From assembly GCF_028389875.1 (NCBI RefSeq), contig NC_084687.1:2134611-2198610 (forward strand): a stretch of DNA of 64,000 bases. Direction: 5' to 3'. Below the pieces are notes generated by a model. The model worked only from the letters and a program-made list of their open reading frames with translations, made no database searches and had not been told where the DNA came from. Origin of the DNA: Rhea pennata (lineage: Eukaryota; Chordata; Aves; Rheiformes; Rheidae). Positions 21,041 to 32,600 of the stretch are shown one piece after another (positions within the stretch are counted from its first letter, which is position 1; every line of letters starts with the position of its first letter). The position numbers and the translations under genes were made by a program.

Positions 21041-24000
21041 GCCAGCCCAGATGTGCCTGTGCCGGTTCCCATCCTCCCTTCGGTCGGTGCAGTCCTGTCA
21101 CAGCCGTGGCAAGCTGCCTTCAGACACCATAATTTTCTCCCAAAGAACACCAGCCCTTTAGGGGCTTGTTTATCCCCCCAAATTGCATCATTGTAACAGC
21201 AATTGGCTTAGGAGGCTGCGTTTTGTTAAAGCTGTACAAAACCTTCTGGGGACACCCTGATTTTGGCCAAGTCAGAGCTGGCAAAGTATTAATTTAAGCT
21301 CATTTGCTGCCATCTGGTTGTATGCTGGAATGAGGTTTTCCATGTGGGCTTTCACACCACCGCAGCACATCGTGAGCGCAAGCTGGCATGTAGACGACGT
21401 CTGAGCTTGAGTTTGGTGTCTAGATGAATGCGTTGGCTTGGCCAGGGCATGGGAGCTCTGTGGTTTTGGCATTCCTTGTGTTTAAGAGGAGGTGGGAAAT
21501 TGGTGGCTTTGTAGCTCTGATGGTCTGGGAGTCAGTGGCATCCATGCTTGTGTTCTCAATGACACCACGATACACCACTTCCTGCACAACATATCAGGAT
21601 GGTGCTGGTTGAGAAACAGGACTGCTCACCGGGGACTTTCCTGGAGATTTGTCATGGAGCGGTGAGCAAAGCTGGCTTGTGCAGTCCCTCTGGGGCTTGC
21701 AGGTGCTCAGATGGCTTTCCGGCTTCAGTGCAAGCTCTTCCTGCCTCATTTGCTGCACCAGAGCTGAGCTAAGAGTCATGGTTCCCTGACTTTATGGACC
21801 CACCAGCTATGTCAGGCTTTAACAGCTCCCCAGGGCTGTTGTGCCCCCTCAGCACACATCTAACCCAAGCATGGTTTCTGGATGTCCACGGACAGCGTTT
21901 GGGAGCCCAGAAGCATAGCTGCTGGCTGCAAGGGTTGATTGAGCTCCACACAGCAGCAGTGGGCAGCCCTTGTCTTGGGAACGTGGGCATGAGGCATCTG
22001 GGCTTTCTGCAGCCTCCTGCTGCTCAGACCTGACAGAAAAGGGGGTTTGCAGGCACCGACAGCCACTGTCTGGCAGATGCAGGGCTCCCGCAGTGGTGCT
22101 GATCAGCCATGAACGGGGATGAGGAACACTGCAGAATGGGCAGATGGACCTATGCTTGGGTCCAAGTCAGGCCTCTGAGGGTGTCAGCTTGCTGTAATTA
22201 TTAGAAGAAATCTCTCTGCTCCATTCTCAGTTTCCAAAAGAGAAGAAATGAGGAGATTTGATGTCTGGAGGAGACAGAATTGCCTTGCATGGAGGTTATC
22301 TAGAGCCTATGGCAGGAGGGTAGCAGGGAGACCCCAAACTGACAGATTCCCAAGACACTAGTGTGGGATTGATGGATAGAGCAGGCTTTTTAAGGTTGAA
22401 TTGCAGATGTTGAGTGACTGAACCTGCTGGAGAATTGGGATCCTGGCTCTTGTTGATCTTCTCAGAAGGTGTCTGGATAAAATAGCACTGAGCCTTCACC
22501 TTGAAAACTTCCCGGCATCCTGTCCACATCTTTTGAGGGCCTTTTTTGTAAGCCTTGCCCCTTCTTGTAGCTTGCACTGGGGTGAGGGGTGATGGGGATG
22601 GGGCTGAGGACGGTGGTGTGAGGAGGACATGGCTGAGCACGTGTGAGCTGAGAGGACGGCAAGATTACACTGTGCTGGGTGGGGGTATCATGGCCATATG
22701 TCAGCTCCAGGAAGGAGCCTCGCACCGTGTTAGAGATGGGAAGCTACACCATAGCTAGGGGAGGCAACCTTGGGGGATGCTTAATCCAAACCAAGACACA
22801 TCTGAAAATGCTCAAGGACGTTTCTGCTTTTTGGGGCAGAGAACGACTTCTATGTGAGTGTCTGACCACTGCCTGGGAGGTGCCATTTAATAATGTTCTC
22901 CAGCAAAGCAGAGAAATACCGGCTTCTTCAGTGAACCTTGAAGCCTTACTTTACAATTAATTTCTTGCTAAAGAATGCTCTGGTGTGTCTGAGGCTTCCC
23001 AGATAGCCCCCAGAAGCGAGTTAGGAGGTCTGTGGGCCATTATCTGGAAGGGGAGCATATTGAATACTTAGCCTAGCTTTTCTTCCAAGAGAAGCATTAA
23101 ATGCGATAACAAATTCCCACTTTGCAGATGCTGTCTGTGAAATGCAGAGTGCCAAGGGGGAGGGAGGTGTTGGTAAGCTGTGACCAAGGATAAGAGCTCT
23201 GATGTGGACTCCACGCGTGGGTCCGAATTCTGGCTGGGCTCCCGAGGAACATGGCTGGGAGTTTTCAATGCTTGAAGGGCTGCTCCACCTGCAAGCGAAG
23301 CCAAAAGACTTGGGGAAGGGTGTTTGTGTGGGCGTGCACGTGGGGGTGCTCGCACGAGTTGGCATTTGGGAGGGAGGAAGGGAAAAAAATCACATGGAAC
23401 AACTGCAGTGTTGAGGGGCAGGTCTGCATGTGGGCACTCCTGGAACCGGTAGTTGTGAAAAAATGATTCCAGGCTCTTTGCTAGCAAAGTTGTGCTGATA
23501 CAATTGGATTTGAATCCTACTTGTGCCGTGGTCAAGCAGATTAAAATCCTTGTGAGGGCATGGTAGAGCCAAAAATTTAACTTGCATTGTGAGGCTACCC
23601 AAAGGAATGAAGCAGGTTTTCATCCACCTCCATCATTTTTGTGTGAAGCTGTGCTTGAAGTGGCCCAGCCCTGCTCCCCTATCTAATCTGCAACGCTGGA
23701 AGTGCAGAGATTTCCATCGTACATATGGGAGATGGAGGGATCCTGCTCCTCTGACAGAGCTGGGTGTCAGAATCTCTCCAAAAGATGGAGCAAAATGTCA
23801 CTGGCCAGGAAGGGACTGATCCCATGTCCCCCAAGTCCTGCCAAAGGACATCCCTCCTTTTCTGAATCTCTACCTTGGTATCTTAAATCAACACGGAGGG
23901 ATTGCTGTCTCCAGTGCTGTAATCCTACAGGACTGACAAGGCTAGAATTTGTCTGAAATGCGGATTTTTTAGCTCCTGTTTCTGAATTTCTTCCACGCTT

Positions 24001-26285
24001 CTCTTAGCAAGTGTAAGGATGTACAGATTGGGTGGCTGCTTTTAATTGCATCAAAATATATATATATATATATCAATATCAAAGCAAGTGGCAGAGGAGA
24101 ACTCTTTTCTCCCTTGATCCTGCCTGTGGCGGCTAATTTCCAGGAGAGGGCAGTTCCCAGGTTGGAGGCATTAAGGCCACAGCGTGACGCCTCTCTCGTG
24201 GCAGCCTTTAAGAGCCGGTGTAGCTGAGTGACAAGCAGTCCACAGGCCAGGAAGCAGCCATGCCGAGCCCGTGCCGCTGCGTGCCGGGGAGGTTGCTGTG
24301 CCCTGAGACACTGGCAGAGCGTGGCCGATTTCTTTAAATAGCACTTATTGTGCTGGGGGGATGTGCGGCGGAGATGGATGCTCTTGCTGCCTGGCCTCTC
24401 TTTTCCAGCTTCCTCGAGGGGAGATGGTCCATCGCTAGGGAAGCATCATACAGCTTGGGGAGGAAGGGACCCCCCTCCCCAGTCGCTGCCCATCCGCCTG
24501 GCTCGCTGCTTATTTGAAGCTCTGTTTTCCCTTCTTTCCAAGTGGAAACGAATTGCCTCCATAATTACAGATGGTTTTCACCTCCTCTGCAAGCGTCATT
24601 CGAGATGTGGCTAATGTACTGGGACAGAAGAAATGCGCTGCTGCGGGATTGACGGACTCCTGGTGCCCGAGGGATTTTTGGCTGGCAAAGAGGCTCGTTC
24701 GCTAGCCGAGAGGTAAGAGCTGGGCTGAGCGTTGGGTAGTGAGAGCCTGGGGAAGGGAGGATGCTTGGCAGCGTTGCCAGCCCAGGCTCTCACCTTTGCG
24801 GGAGCCTCGTTCATGCAGTGCATCCCCAAACGGATCAGCTCCCGCTGGGGCCTGTCTTTTCTGGCTTCCAAAATCAGCAAGAGTGTTTATGACTTTGCTG
24901 AGGCATTAACACAGGGTACCGTAAAGTTGATCTAAAGCTCTTAATCAAGAATAAAAGGACATGGTGGTGGTGCCTAGTACCATTATCCATGCAATGGTGC
25001 CAGAGGCTGCATAGACAGTGAGGGAAAAGATGGGCTCTTTTGCAAAGTTTACAGTTTTAGTAATCCAGTTAATATTCCCTGTAATCCAGTGCCTGGCAGC
25101 TGTGCTAACTAGAACTCAGCCTCTTTCTAGCGTTCCCCCAAAACTGTTGTGTAGGAAGCAGTCAAAAAAGGTCCAGAGGTTATTTTTAGCTGTGGCTGAT
25201 TTCTTCACATGCTGATCAGACAGGAGAGGAAGTTATTCTGGTCCCAAACTGCCCCAAATACACAAAAGTCACTTGCAAGATTGTGATTTCTCAGGGTGAG
25301 GTTGCGAGATCCTGTTCTGATTTTGGAGAGTTAGTGCTCAAGAAGTGTCTTGGTTGCTTACTGTCCTGCAAGCTCACCTGGAGGGCTCGAATCACACCAG
25401 AGCCCCCATAGCCAGGGTGTACAGACTCTGCACCCTCCTATTTACAGTCTCTTTTGGGCATGGGCTTGAGCCCTGCATCTCTGGAGCAGCAGAAAGGGTC
25501 ACTCCTTGAAATCATTGAATCAACAGTGTGTGCATCCAGCTGGATGCAGGTGCTGGGTCTACAGGATAAATGTGAATTTTGGAGGACATAGTGTCATTTC
25601 AAGCCGTGGGAAGTGCCATGGGACTTGGCCAGCTCTCCGCAGAGTGAGATAACTGTGTTGATGCTGAATATCTTCTCGCTGTGTTTGCTCTCCCTGTGGT
25701 GCTGCAAAGCCAGTCTCAGTGCCAGACCACTGTGTCCCCTTCCCTTCTTCAGCAGCTCCTTTGCTGTTGGGAAGGGGTGGGGGGAACAAAGTGTGACAGT
25801 GACATGGCTGGATCTTACTTTTCTCGTGTAGCTGTACAGAAGTGTTTCTGTGGAGCTTCCCAAGCTTGCTGCAGCTGGTTTCTGGCCAGGGCTGGTGGGT
25901 GTCAGTGAAAAGGAGAGGCATCACTGAGGCTTGGCAGCAAGGCTGGAAAACTCCAGGGCAAATCCAGTGTTGGAAGCACCACTCTACTGGATGCACCATT
26001 GCTGTCCTGCCATGCTGCCTCAGTGATGTGTTTCCCCTCCTGGCTGAGCATGATATCACTCACTGTCAGCTGCATCCCCCTGCAGAGGGGGTCAGCACTG
26101 TGGTCACAGCTGGGATCCCTCTCCATGCTAGCTTTCTGGCTGCCACGGAGCTGGAGGAGGCAACAGAGGTGATACCTGACCACACAGATGCATGGCTGGC
26201 ACAAGCAAAAGGGAATCTGATGCCCACATTTCTGTCCGTACTCCTGCTTCTGTAGCGAGGCAGCAGGCAGGTCTGACTCCACAGA
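21041..26285. other. Non-coding DNA, left part of putative PPFIA4 intron 1
   Basis: I recognise no exon, RNA gene or transposable element. The only simple repeat of note is the TA run at 24056-24073. GC content is moderate. Confidence 0.6.
24056..24073. repeat. (TA)n microsatellite
   Basis: Nine TA/AT steps in an AT-rich stretch. Confidence 0.85.
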
Positions 26286-26289
26286 CATT

Positions 26290-27473
26290 TGGGCTAAAAG
26301 AGGCTGGAGAGGATTGCAGGAGGCTTTGCAGAGACAGAGAGGAACTCAACACTCTCTCCTATAACATCTTCATGGGCAAGCTCAGGAAGTGTGGGTTAGA
26401 TGAGTGGACAGTGAAGTGGACTGAGAACTGGCTGAAAGGCAAAGCTCAAAGGGTTATGAGCAGAGGTGCAGAGTCTAGTTGGAGGCCTGTAGCTAGTGCT
26501 GTTGCCCAGGGGTCAGTACTGGGTCCAATCTTGTTCAACTTATTCATCAATGACCCCGATGAAGAGACAAGTACACCCTCAGCAAGTTTGCTGATGGTAC
26601 CAAACTGGGAGGAGTGGCTGATACACCAGAAGGTTGTGTTGCCATTCAGAGAGACCTGGATGTATTGGAGAGTTGGGCAGAGAGGAACCTCATGAAGTTC
26701 AACAAAGGGAAGCGCAAAGTCCTTCACCTATGGAGGAATAACCTCATGCACCAGTACAGGCTGGGGGCTGACCTGCTGGAAAACAGCTGTGCAGGAGGAC
26801 CTGGGAGTTCTGGTGAACAACAAGTTGACTACGAGCCGGCAATGTGCTTTTGTGGCCAGGAAGGACAACAGTATCATGGGGTGAATTAGGAAGAGTGTTG
26901 CCGGCAGGTTGAGGGAGATGATCCTCCTCCTCTATTCAGCTTTGGTGAGGCCGTATCTGGAATACTGTATCCAGTGCTGGGCTTTCCAATAGAAGAGAGA
27001 CATGGAAGTACTGGAGCAAGTGCAGCAAAGGGTTACTAAGATGATTAAGGGACTGAAGCACCTCTCATACAAGGAAAGGCTGAGAGAGCTGGGATTGTTC
27101 AGCCTGCAGAAGAGAAGACTGAGGAAGGATCTTATCAATGTATATAAGTAGCTAAAGGGGGAGCGTAAAGAGGATGGAGCTAGAGTCTTTTCAATGGTGC
27201 CCAGTGATAGGACGACAAGTAACAGGCACAAACTAAAATGCAGGAAGTTCTGTCTGAACACAAGGAAAAAAATCTTTACTGTGAGGTGAACTGAGCACTG
27301 GCATAGGTTACCCAGAGAGGTTGTGGAGTCTCATCCTTGGTGATATTCAAAAGCCATCTGGACACAATCCTTGGAAACATGCTCTAGGTGACCCTGCTTG
27401 AGCAGAAGAGGAAGACTGGATGATCTCCAGAGGTCCTTTTCAACCTCAGCCATTCTGTGGTTGTGTGATTCTG
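26290..27473 (+). mobile_element. CR1 LINE, 5'-truncated and decayed
   Basis: About 1.2 kb of a CR1 retrotransposon in sense orientation. The reverse-transcriptase part is readable with breaks: [20 protein letters not shown], then [16 protein letters not shown] from 26507, [15 protein letters not shown] near 26690, and CR1 C-terminal sequence to about 27.4 kb. A frameshift follows the palm motif, and the catalytic FADD reads FADG at 26587-26598, so the copy is dead. It ends in the CR1 3' tail with CCATTCTGTGG and GTGATTCTG. The 5' end is taken where CR1-like sequence begins; truncation is usual for LINEs. Confidence 0.93.
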
Positions 27474-29642
27474 CTACCTGCAGGTCCAGAAAGACTTTGC
27501 TTTGCTAGTGTTACCTGTCTGATATCCAGATATGCCAGCCAGAGAACAGCTAGTATTTGATGGAGGGAAAAGACTTCTTTTTCGTCTTTCCCCAGCATCA
27601 AAACTTGGATGATAATCACTTGATCATTGTCATCACTTTAGGGCTGCCATATTTAAAAAAAATTTTTTTCTTTCGATCATCTGCTCTAAGTTAATTTAGT
27701 TACAAGACATTTGCTGTGACCATTTTTGGAGAGGGTGATCAGAGCACCTTTGCAGAGGAGAAATGGCTTTCTTTCTGTATGTGCTACATATTTACGTGTA
27801 TGTGAAGAAATTCTGTCTCTTAAAATTAAACTAAAATAAAACCCAGCATTGATCACTGCGTGGCTCTTCATGGGCACCGGTGTCGCTTTCAAATCACATG
27901 TCGTCAATAAGTCTAATTCTAACAGCCCTGCAGCAAATGGCATCAGCCTGCACTTTGAGATGTCTCCCACACGTACTCCTGCTGCCTAAAAATACCAGCG
28001 CTTTAATTCTCAAATGGCTTGGCTATTGTACAGCCACCATTTTTTATTTAAATATTGCTGCATGGCTCAGTACAGGACATCTGTTATGCTACGAAGGGTG
28101 AAATTCTGCTCTAGAGATCTGGTGTTTAAATAATGCAGTAGCTCTGTTCATCTTCAGGGTAAATGAACATTTATTACTTCTGCTATCAATGCTGCAAGGT
28201 GTGCTAGTCAGGGGTGCAGTGGCATTCAGGGGAGAAGATGCTCGATCCCCACTGAGCAGCGTTAGGGGAAGTAGAGTCCAGCAGCCTCAGGAGGGGAAAC
28301 TCATCCCTGATGTGGTACCTCCACGTCAAGCAAAATACCCCTCAAAACTCATCCCGAGCTTCATTTCGCCAAAGTAATGAGACAAACTCTCAGCTGCTGC
28401 TGAGAAAATGCCATTGTTGCTCTGGCCTTTCCTGGGATGGGCTGGTTGAGCATCCCAGCAGCAGCCAGCAAGGATGGATCCTGTTGCAGGACAGGGGATG
28501 GGTCAGTCAATTCTCAAATCCCTTCCAGCCCATCTTGCAAGTGTTGTGGGAACCCTCTGAGCCCTTGAGCTGCCCCTACCACGAGGAGAGTGAAGGTAAA
28601 TGGCCCATCTGGCTGGCATTCCCTACAGAGATGCTCTTGTGTCCATATGCCTGGGTGCTTTAGAAGCTGTTGAAAAACACAGTGTAACACACTCTGTCCC
28701 TGTTAACCCTCAATGTGTATGTCCCATGATGTCTATTCCTTCTTTGCTGCAAAAACATAATTTACATATCTGGCTTAAGACATGGAGTAACATGGCCCAT
28801 CTGTGGCATAGGTGGTAGGGAAGGGGTGTGAACGACTGAGTCTCTGCCTGTAATGGGTGAATACGGCAGGCATGCTAGGATTTTCAGTTTATACAGAGCA
28901 CTTGACAGACTAGTGTATAATTCATAGGCAGACAAGCTTTTTTTCCAGCAGATTTCAGCTTCTTGACCATACTAGTTTTCTGGCAGGGCGGGGAGAGCTC
29001 ATCAGCTGGTCTGTGAATGAAGCCAAGGGTTCATGTCACATGCCTGGATCTTGAGGTAAAGTGGCAAACTGGAGGATCACGAGCAAACTGGCTTTCTGGC
29101 GTGGACTATGGGGTTTCAGAGCAGTGCTGAATGTGGTAGATGTGAAAACTGAAGTTTGGCATAGCTGCGAGGTGCTGAGTTTAGAAAAAATGACTGATGC
29201 TCCAAGTGGAGGCGTTTCTTTAGGAGATTTTGGGTTGGAGGTATATGATTTTTTCTCTTTCTATCTCCATATGATAAATGTTTGTGCTGCTGAGTGAGAT
29301 TCTTTCTGAACTGTAAATGCAGTCAGGAGTGGTGGTTGAGCTCAGGCTCAGGGCAAACGCTGAGAAGGTGGGGTTGGCAGGCAGTACTACATCCTGCTAT
29401 AATATGCTCAAGTCATGGATGCGCGCATTGATGATTTCCCCAGTCTTGCAAAACTCCCTATATTTTGGAGGCTGAAAAGTTGAGGAAACCAGCCACCATA
29501 TCCACAGAGCTGGCAGACACCAGCCACTTGGTTTCTTCCTCTCTCCACTGTGGGTAGGAGGAAATCCAGCCACTGGAGATGCCAAGGAGGTACTGCCACT
29601 GCAGTGGGAGAGGGATCGATGTGGTGATTTGTTGGGAAGAGC

Positions 29643-29667
29643 CATCTTGCTCCATCGGAGCAAGATG
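29643..29667. repeat. Perfect 11-bp inverted repeat, 3-nt loop
   Basis: CATCTTGCTCC, the loop ATC, then GGAGCAAGATG. The arms are exact complements, so the DNA or an RNA from it could form a short hairpin. The stem is too short for a microRNA precursor. Confidence 0.85.
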
Positions 29668-32600
29668 CAGCAATTCTCCATCACTTGGTGTCTTGACTCT
29701 CTCCTTCCAAGGGATTTCTGCTCTAATATGGACTGATCAGAGTCGGCCCAAAATGTTGAAGTCCTGTGGCTGACAAGGAAGCAGAAGAGTCTTCCCAGGC
29801 TATTGCTTTCACCCTGAGTTTTCTTTCCCATCTTTTCTTCAGGCCTGACATGCTCATGGAGTGTTACCATGGGTCAGCTGCCGCACAGTCACCTGCTAAG
29901 CTGAAGCAAGCTAGAGGTTTCCTTGAGCCTGTCCTCCAAAATGCATGAGATGTTGCAGAACTTCTCCACCAGATAATCAAATGCAGCTTATGAGCAACCA
30001 CATTAATGGTCCCTGGGGCAGCCCATGTCCCTTTTCCCTCACAGCTGAGACCTTCATCTTCCCTTCTTCTTCCCCCCTTTGGTTGAGGCAGATCCTCTGG
30101 AAGAAGTAGACATGGGTCAAGCAGCTGCCAAGTGCAGCTGATGCTTTCATATACCAGAGGTGCAAGAACTTGCGGGCACAGAACAGGTGCTAATAACACT
30201 GATAACTAGAGCAGGCTGGCTGTGGGAGAGCTGTTTTGGGCTGGTGGTGATGGGAGGATGCTGCTAATGAGAAGATGTTGGTGATTGCTGTGATGGCTTT
30301 ATTGTCTTCTTCTTATCATCCTCCAAAGATGATGGTTTAGGTGAGAAAGAGTTCAACCTCTGGGCAGCCAAAGCTCTCATCTTCTTGCCCGTCTTGACCT
30401 TACTCTGTCAGGGAGACGCGTGCAGTTTGGCTCTCACATCTTGTTGTTTTCTGAAAAGCGAATATTGTCAGATTCAGAGCAACTCTGGCCGTGTTGTGTG
30501 CATATTAATGCAGAGCCAAGGCAAGGCTCAGCATGTGTGTGCTTCTACCTCCAATGCCCTGCAGACAGCAGGAGCAGGAGCTGGATATGTATGCATGGGG
30601 GTCTCTGCTTAGGAGCTTTAGATAGATGTTATCTGCAGATGCAGCTCATGGCCGGCTGGAGAAGTGGTGGAGAGAGATGCCAAGAAGGGAAGCTGTGACA
30701 AGGAATCTGAGTCGCTCCAGCAAAACTCCTCATGTTGCTGCTTATGAGATGCTGGAGAGGCAAACTGGCTGGGGAGGGCTGGCTCGTCTCAGCATTCAGA
30801 GCAGAAGGGGGGCTTTGTGCCATTGCTAGAAGATTAAGAGCAGAACTTCAGCTGAATCTCCTGGGCTGAGATGAAGCAGTCTTAACTCTGATATGGGAGC
30901 CAGAAATTCCACAATGCTGCAAGACACTGATGCAGCCCAGACACTCCTCTCCCAGGTCAACATCACGGTAGCCTGAAGAAGCCAGGGGCAATGCGAGGCC
31001 ATGCCTGCCTAATGTGCGCACCAGGTGCTGCTGGGTGCAGCTGGCTCAGCTCTCCTGAAGGTGGGACAGTCCCTGGGGGGCAGGAAATGTGGGTGTCCTC
31101 TTGCAGCACGGTGCGCATGGAGACACCAGAGGGATTACTCGGTTTGCTTTTCAGCTCGTGATTCTGGCAGATGGGTAACCGGCTGTGCTGAAAGCGCTAC
31201 AAGTACCCTGAGAAAGCAATGAAACATCCATGCTCCTCTCTTCAAGCAGTCAGAGCAGGGACCTCATAAAGTGTTACAGAGGCGCTGTGACCCGCAGGTG
31301 GCAGGAGAGCGGGTCTAGAGCCTTTAAAGGATGCATTAAAAAACAGAGGTATTTAACTGCCACTCCTGTGGGACCCACTGCTCCGTGGTGGGGTGAGGCT
31401 GGTCCTGTGGGTCTCGCTCTCCCTCTGGCTGGACAGTGGAGCTGGTGCAGCATCCTGAATTTCTGAGGGGTTACCCACTGCACCCTTTCAGAAGTCAGCC
31501 TAGGCCGTAATCACCAGGGTGGCTTTTGAGGGAGAGCAAAGCTGCTCTCAGATGCTTGCTCCTCATCCCACCTGTTCTCTGACTGTTTGGATTTCCCCAT
31601 CATATCACTGTTCTCATCATTCATTATTTCTCTCTAGATGAAGGCTTTTTAATACCATGTGACATTTCAGGCATTTTTAAGTAATTTCCTCTCTTCTCCT
31701 CCAATTTTATTGCTGTTCATAACTAGGAACAGCCTTTCTTTGTCCTCAGCGAGGGGGAGGTGTCTGTTATTGCTGCTGTTATCATACTCTACGAGGCTTG
31801 TTTGAGTTAATGAACATCCTTCTCTCTTTCTCTTTTATGTCTCTTCCATTCCTGTCTTTTTAGCCTGATTTCTTAAGGAAATGAAGCTGGCGGGGTTGCC
31901 TTTTCACAGCCTGTACTCCTCCCCCCACTACTAACTCTCAAATGTGTTGGTCTCTCTTAGCAAATCTGACAGGGTGGAGAGCTCAAAATGCTCAGCGGCC
32001 CTTAGACTTGTGAACACTGGCAGCTGGCAGGGAGGAGAGACCCAGGTGATGCCCCTGAGCAACATGCTGCAAGGGGACAGCAGTGGTGCAGTGGGCATGG
32101 GGTTCACGACGCAGCAAATGTGGCTATATATATGTGTGTGTATATCACTGATAGCCTGAGGGATCCCAAGAGTTGTATCCCCAATGTGTTAGCTGGGGTG
32201 CTAGGCTGAATCGCCTGGCTATTTTTGCTGCCTGTCTGCTTTTGTTCCTTGTTTGGTGCTCAGGAAGAGAACTGAAGGAGGAAGGTTGTTTTAGCCAGCT
32301 GAACAGGCCCTTAGTCTGTGTTTCGAGAGACCTGGGTTGTGTTTTAGAGTTGTCCGGGGCTGTGCTCGAGAGCTTTCTTCCTGCAGCAGCAGGAGCTACA
32401 GCTGGTTTAAGCTAATATGTTGGAGTGTGAACTGCAGTGGTGGAGGAGCCAGCAGAGATTTTTCCATTGCTTCCCCTGCTACCATTGCAGCAGGGAGAGG
32501 CAGTAATGCTGTTCCTGCTGCTGCTGCAAAATCTGGTTTTCTGGTTGTAATGTGGGGATTGTGGAACTTCTGATGAGGGGAATCCTGAGGTTCCCTCTCA

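Noticed and set aside
29643..29667. microRNA precursor
   Set aside because: The stem is only 11 bp with a 3-nt loop, too short for Drosha/Dicer processing.
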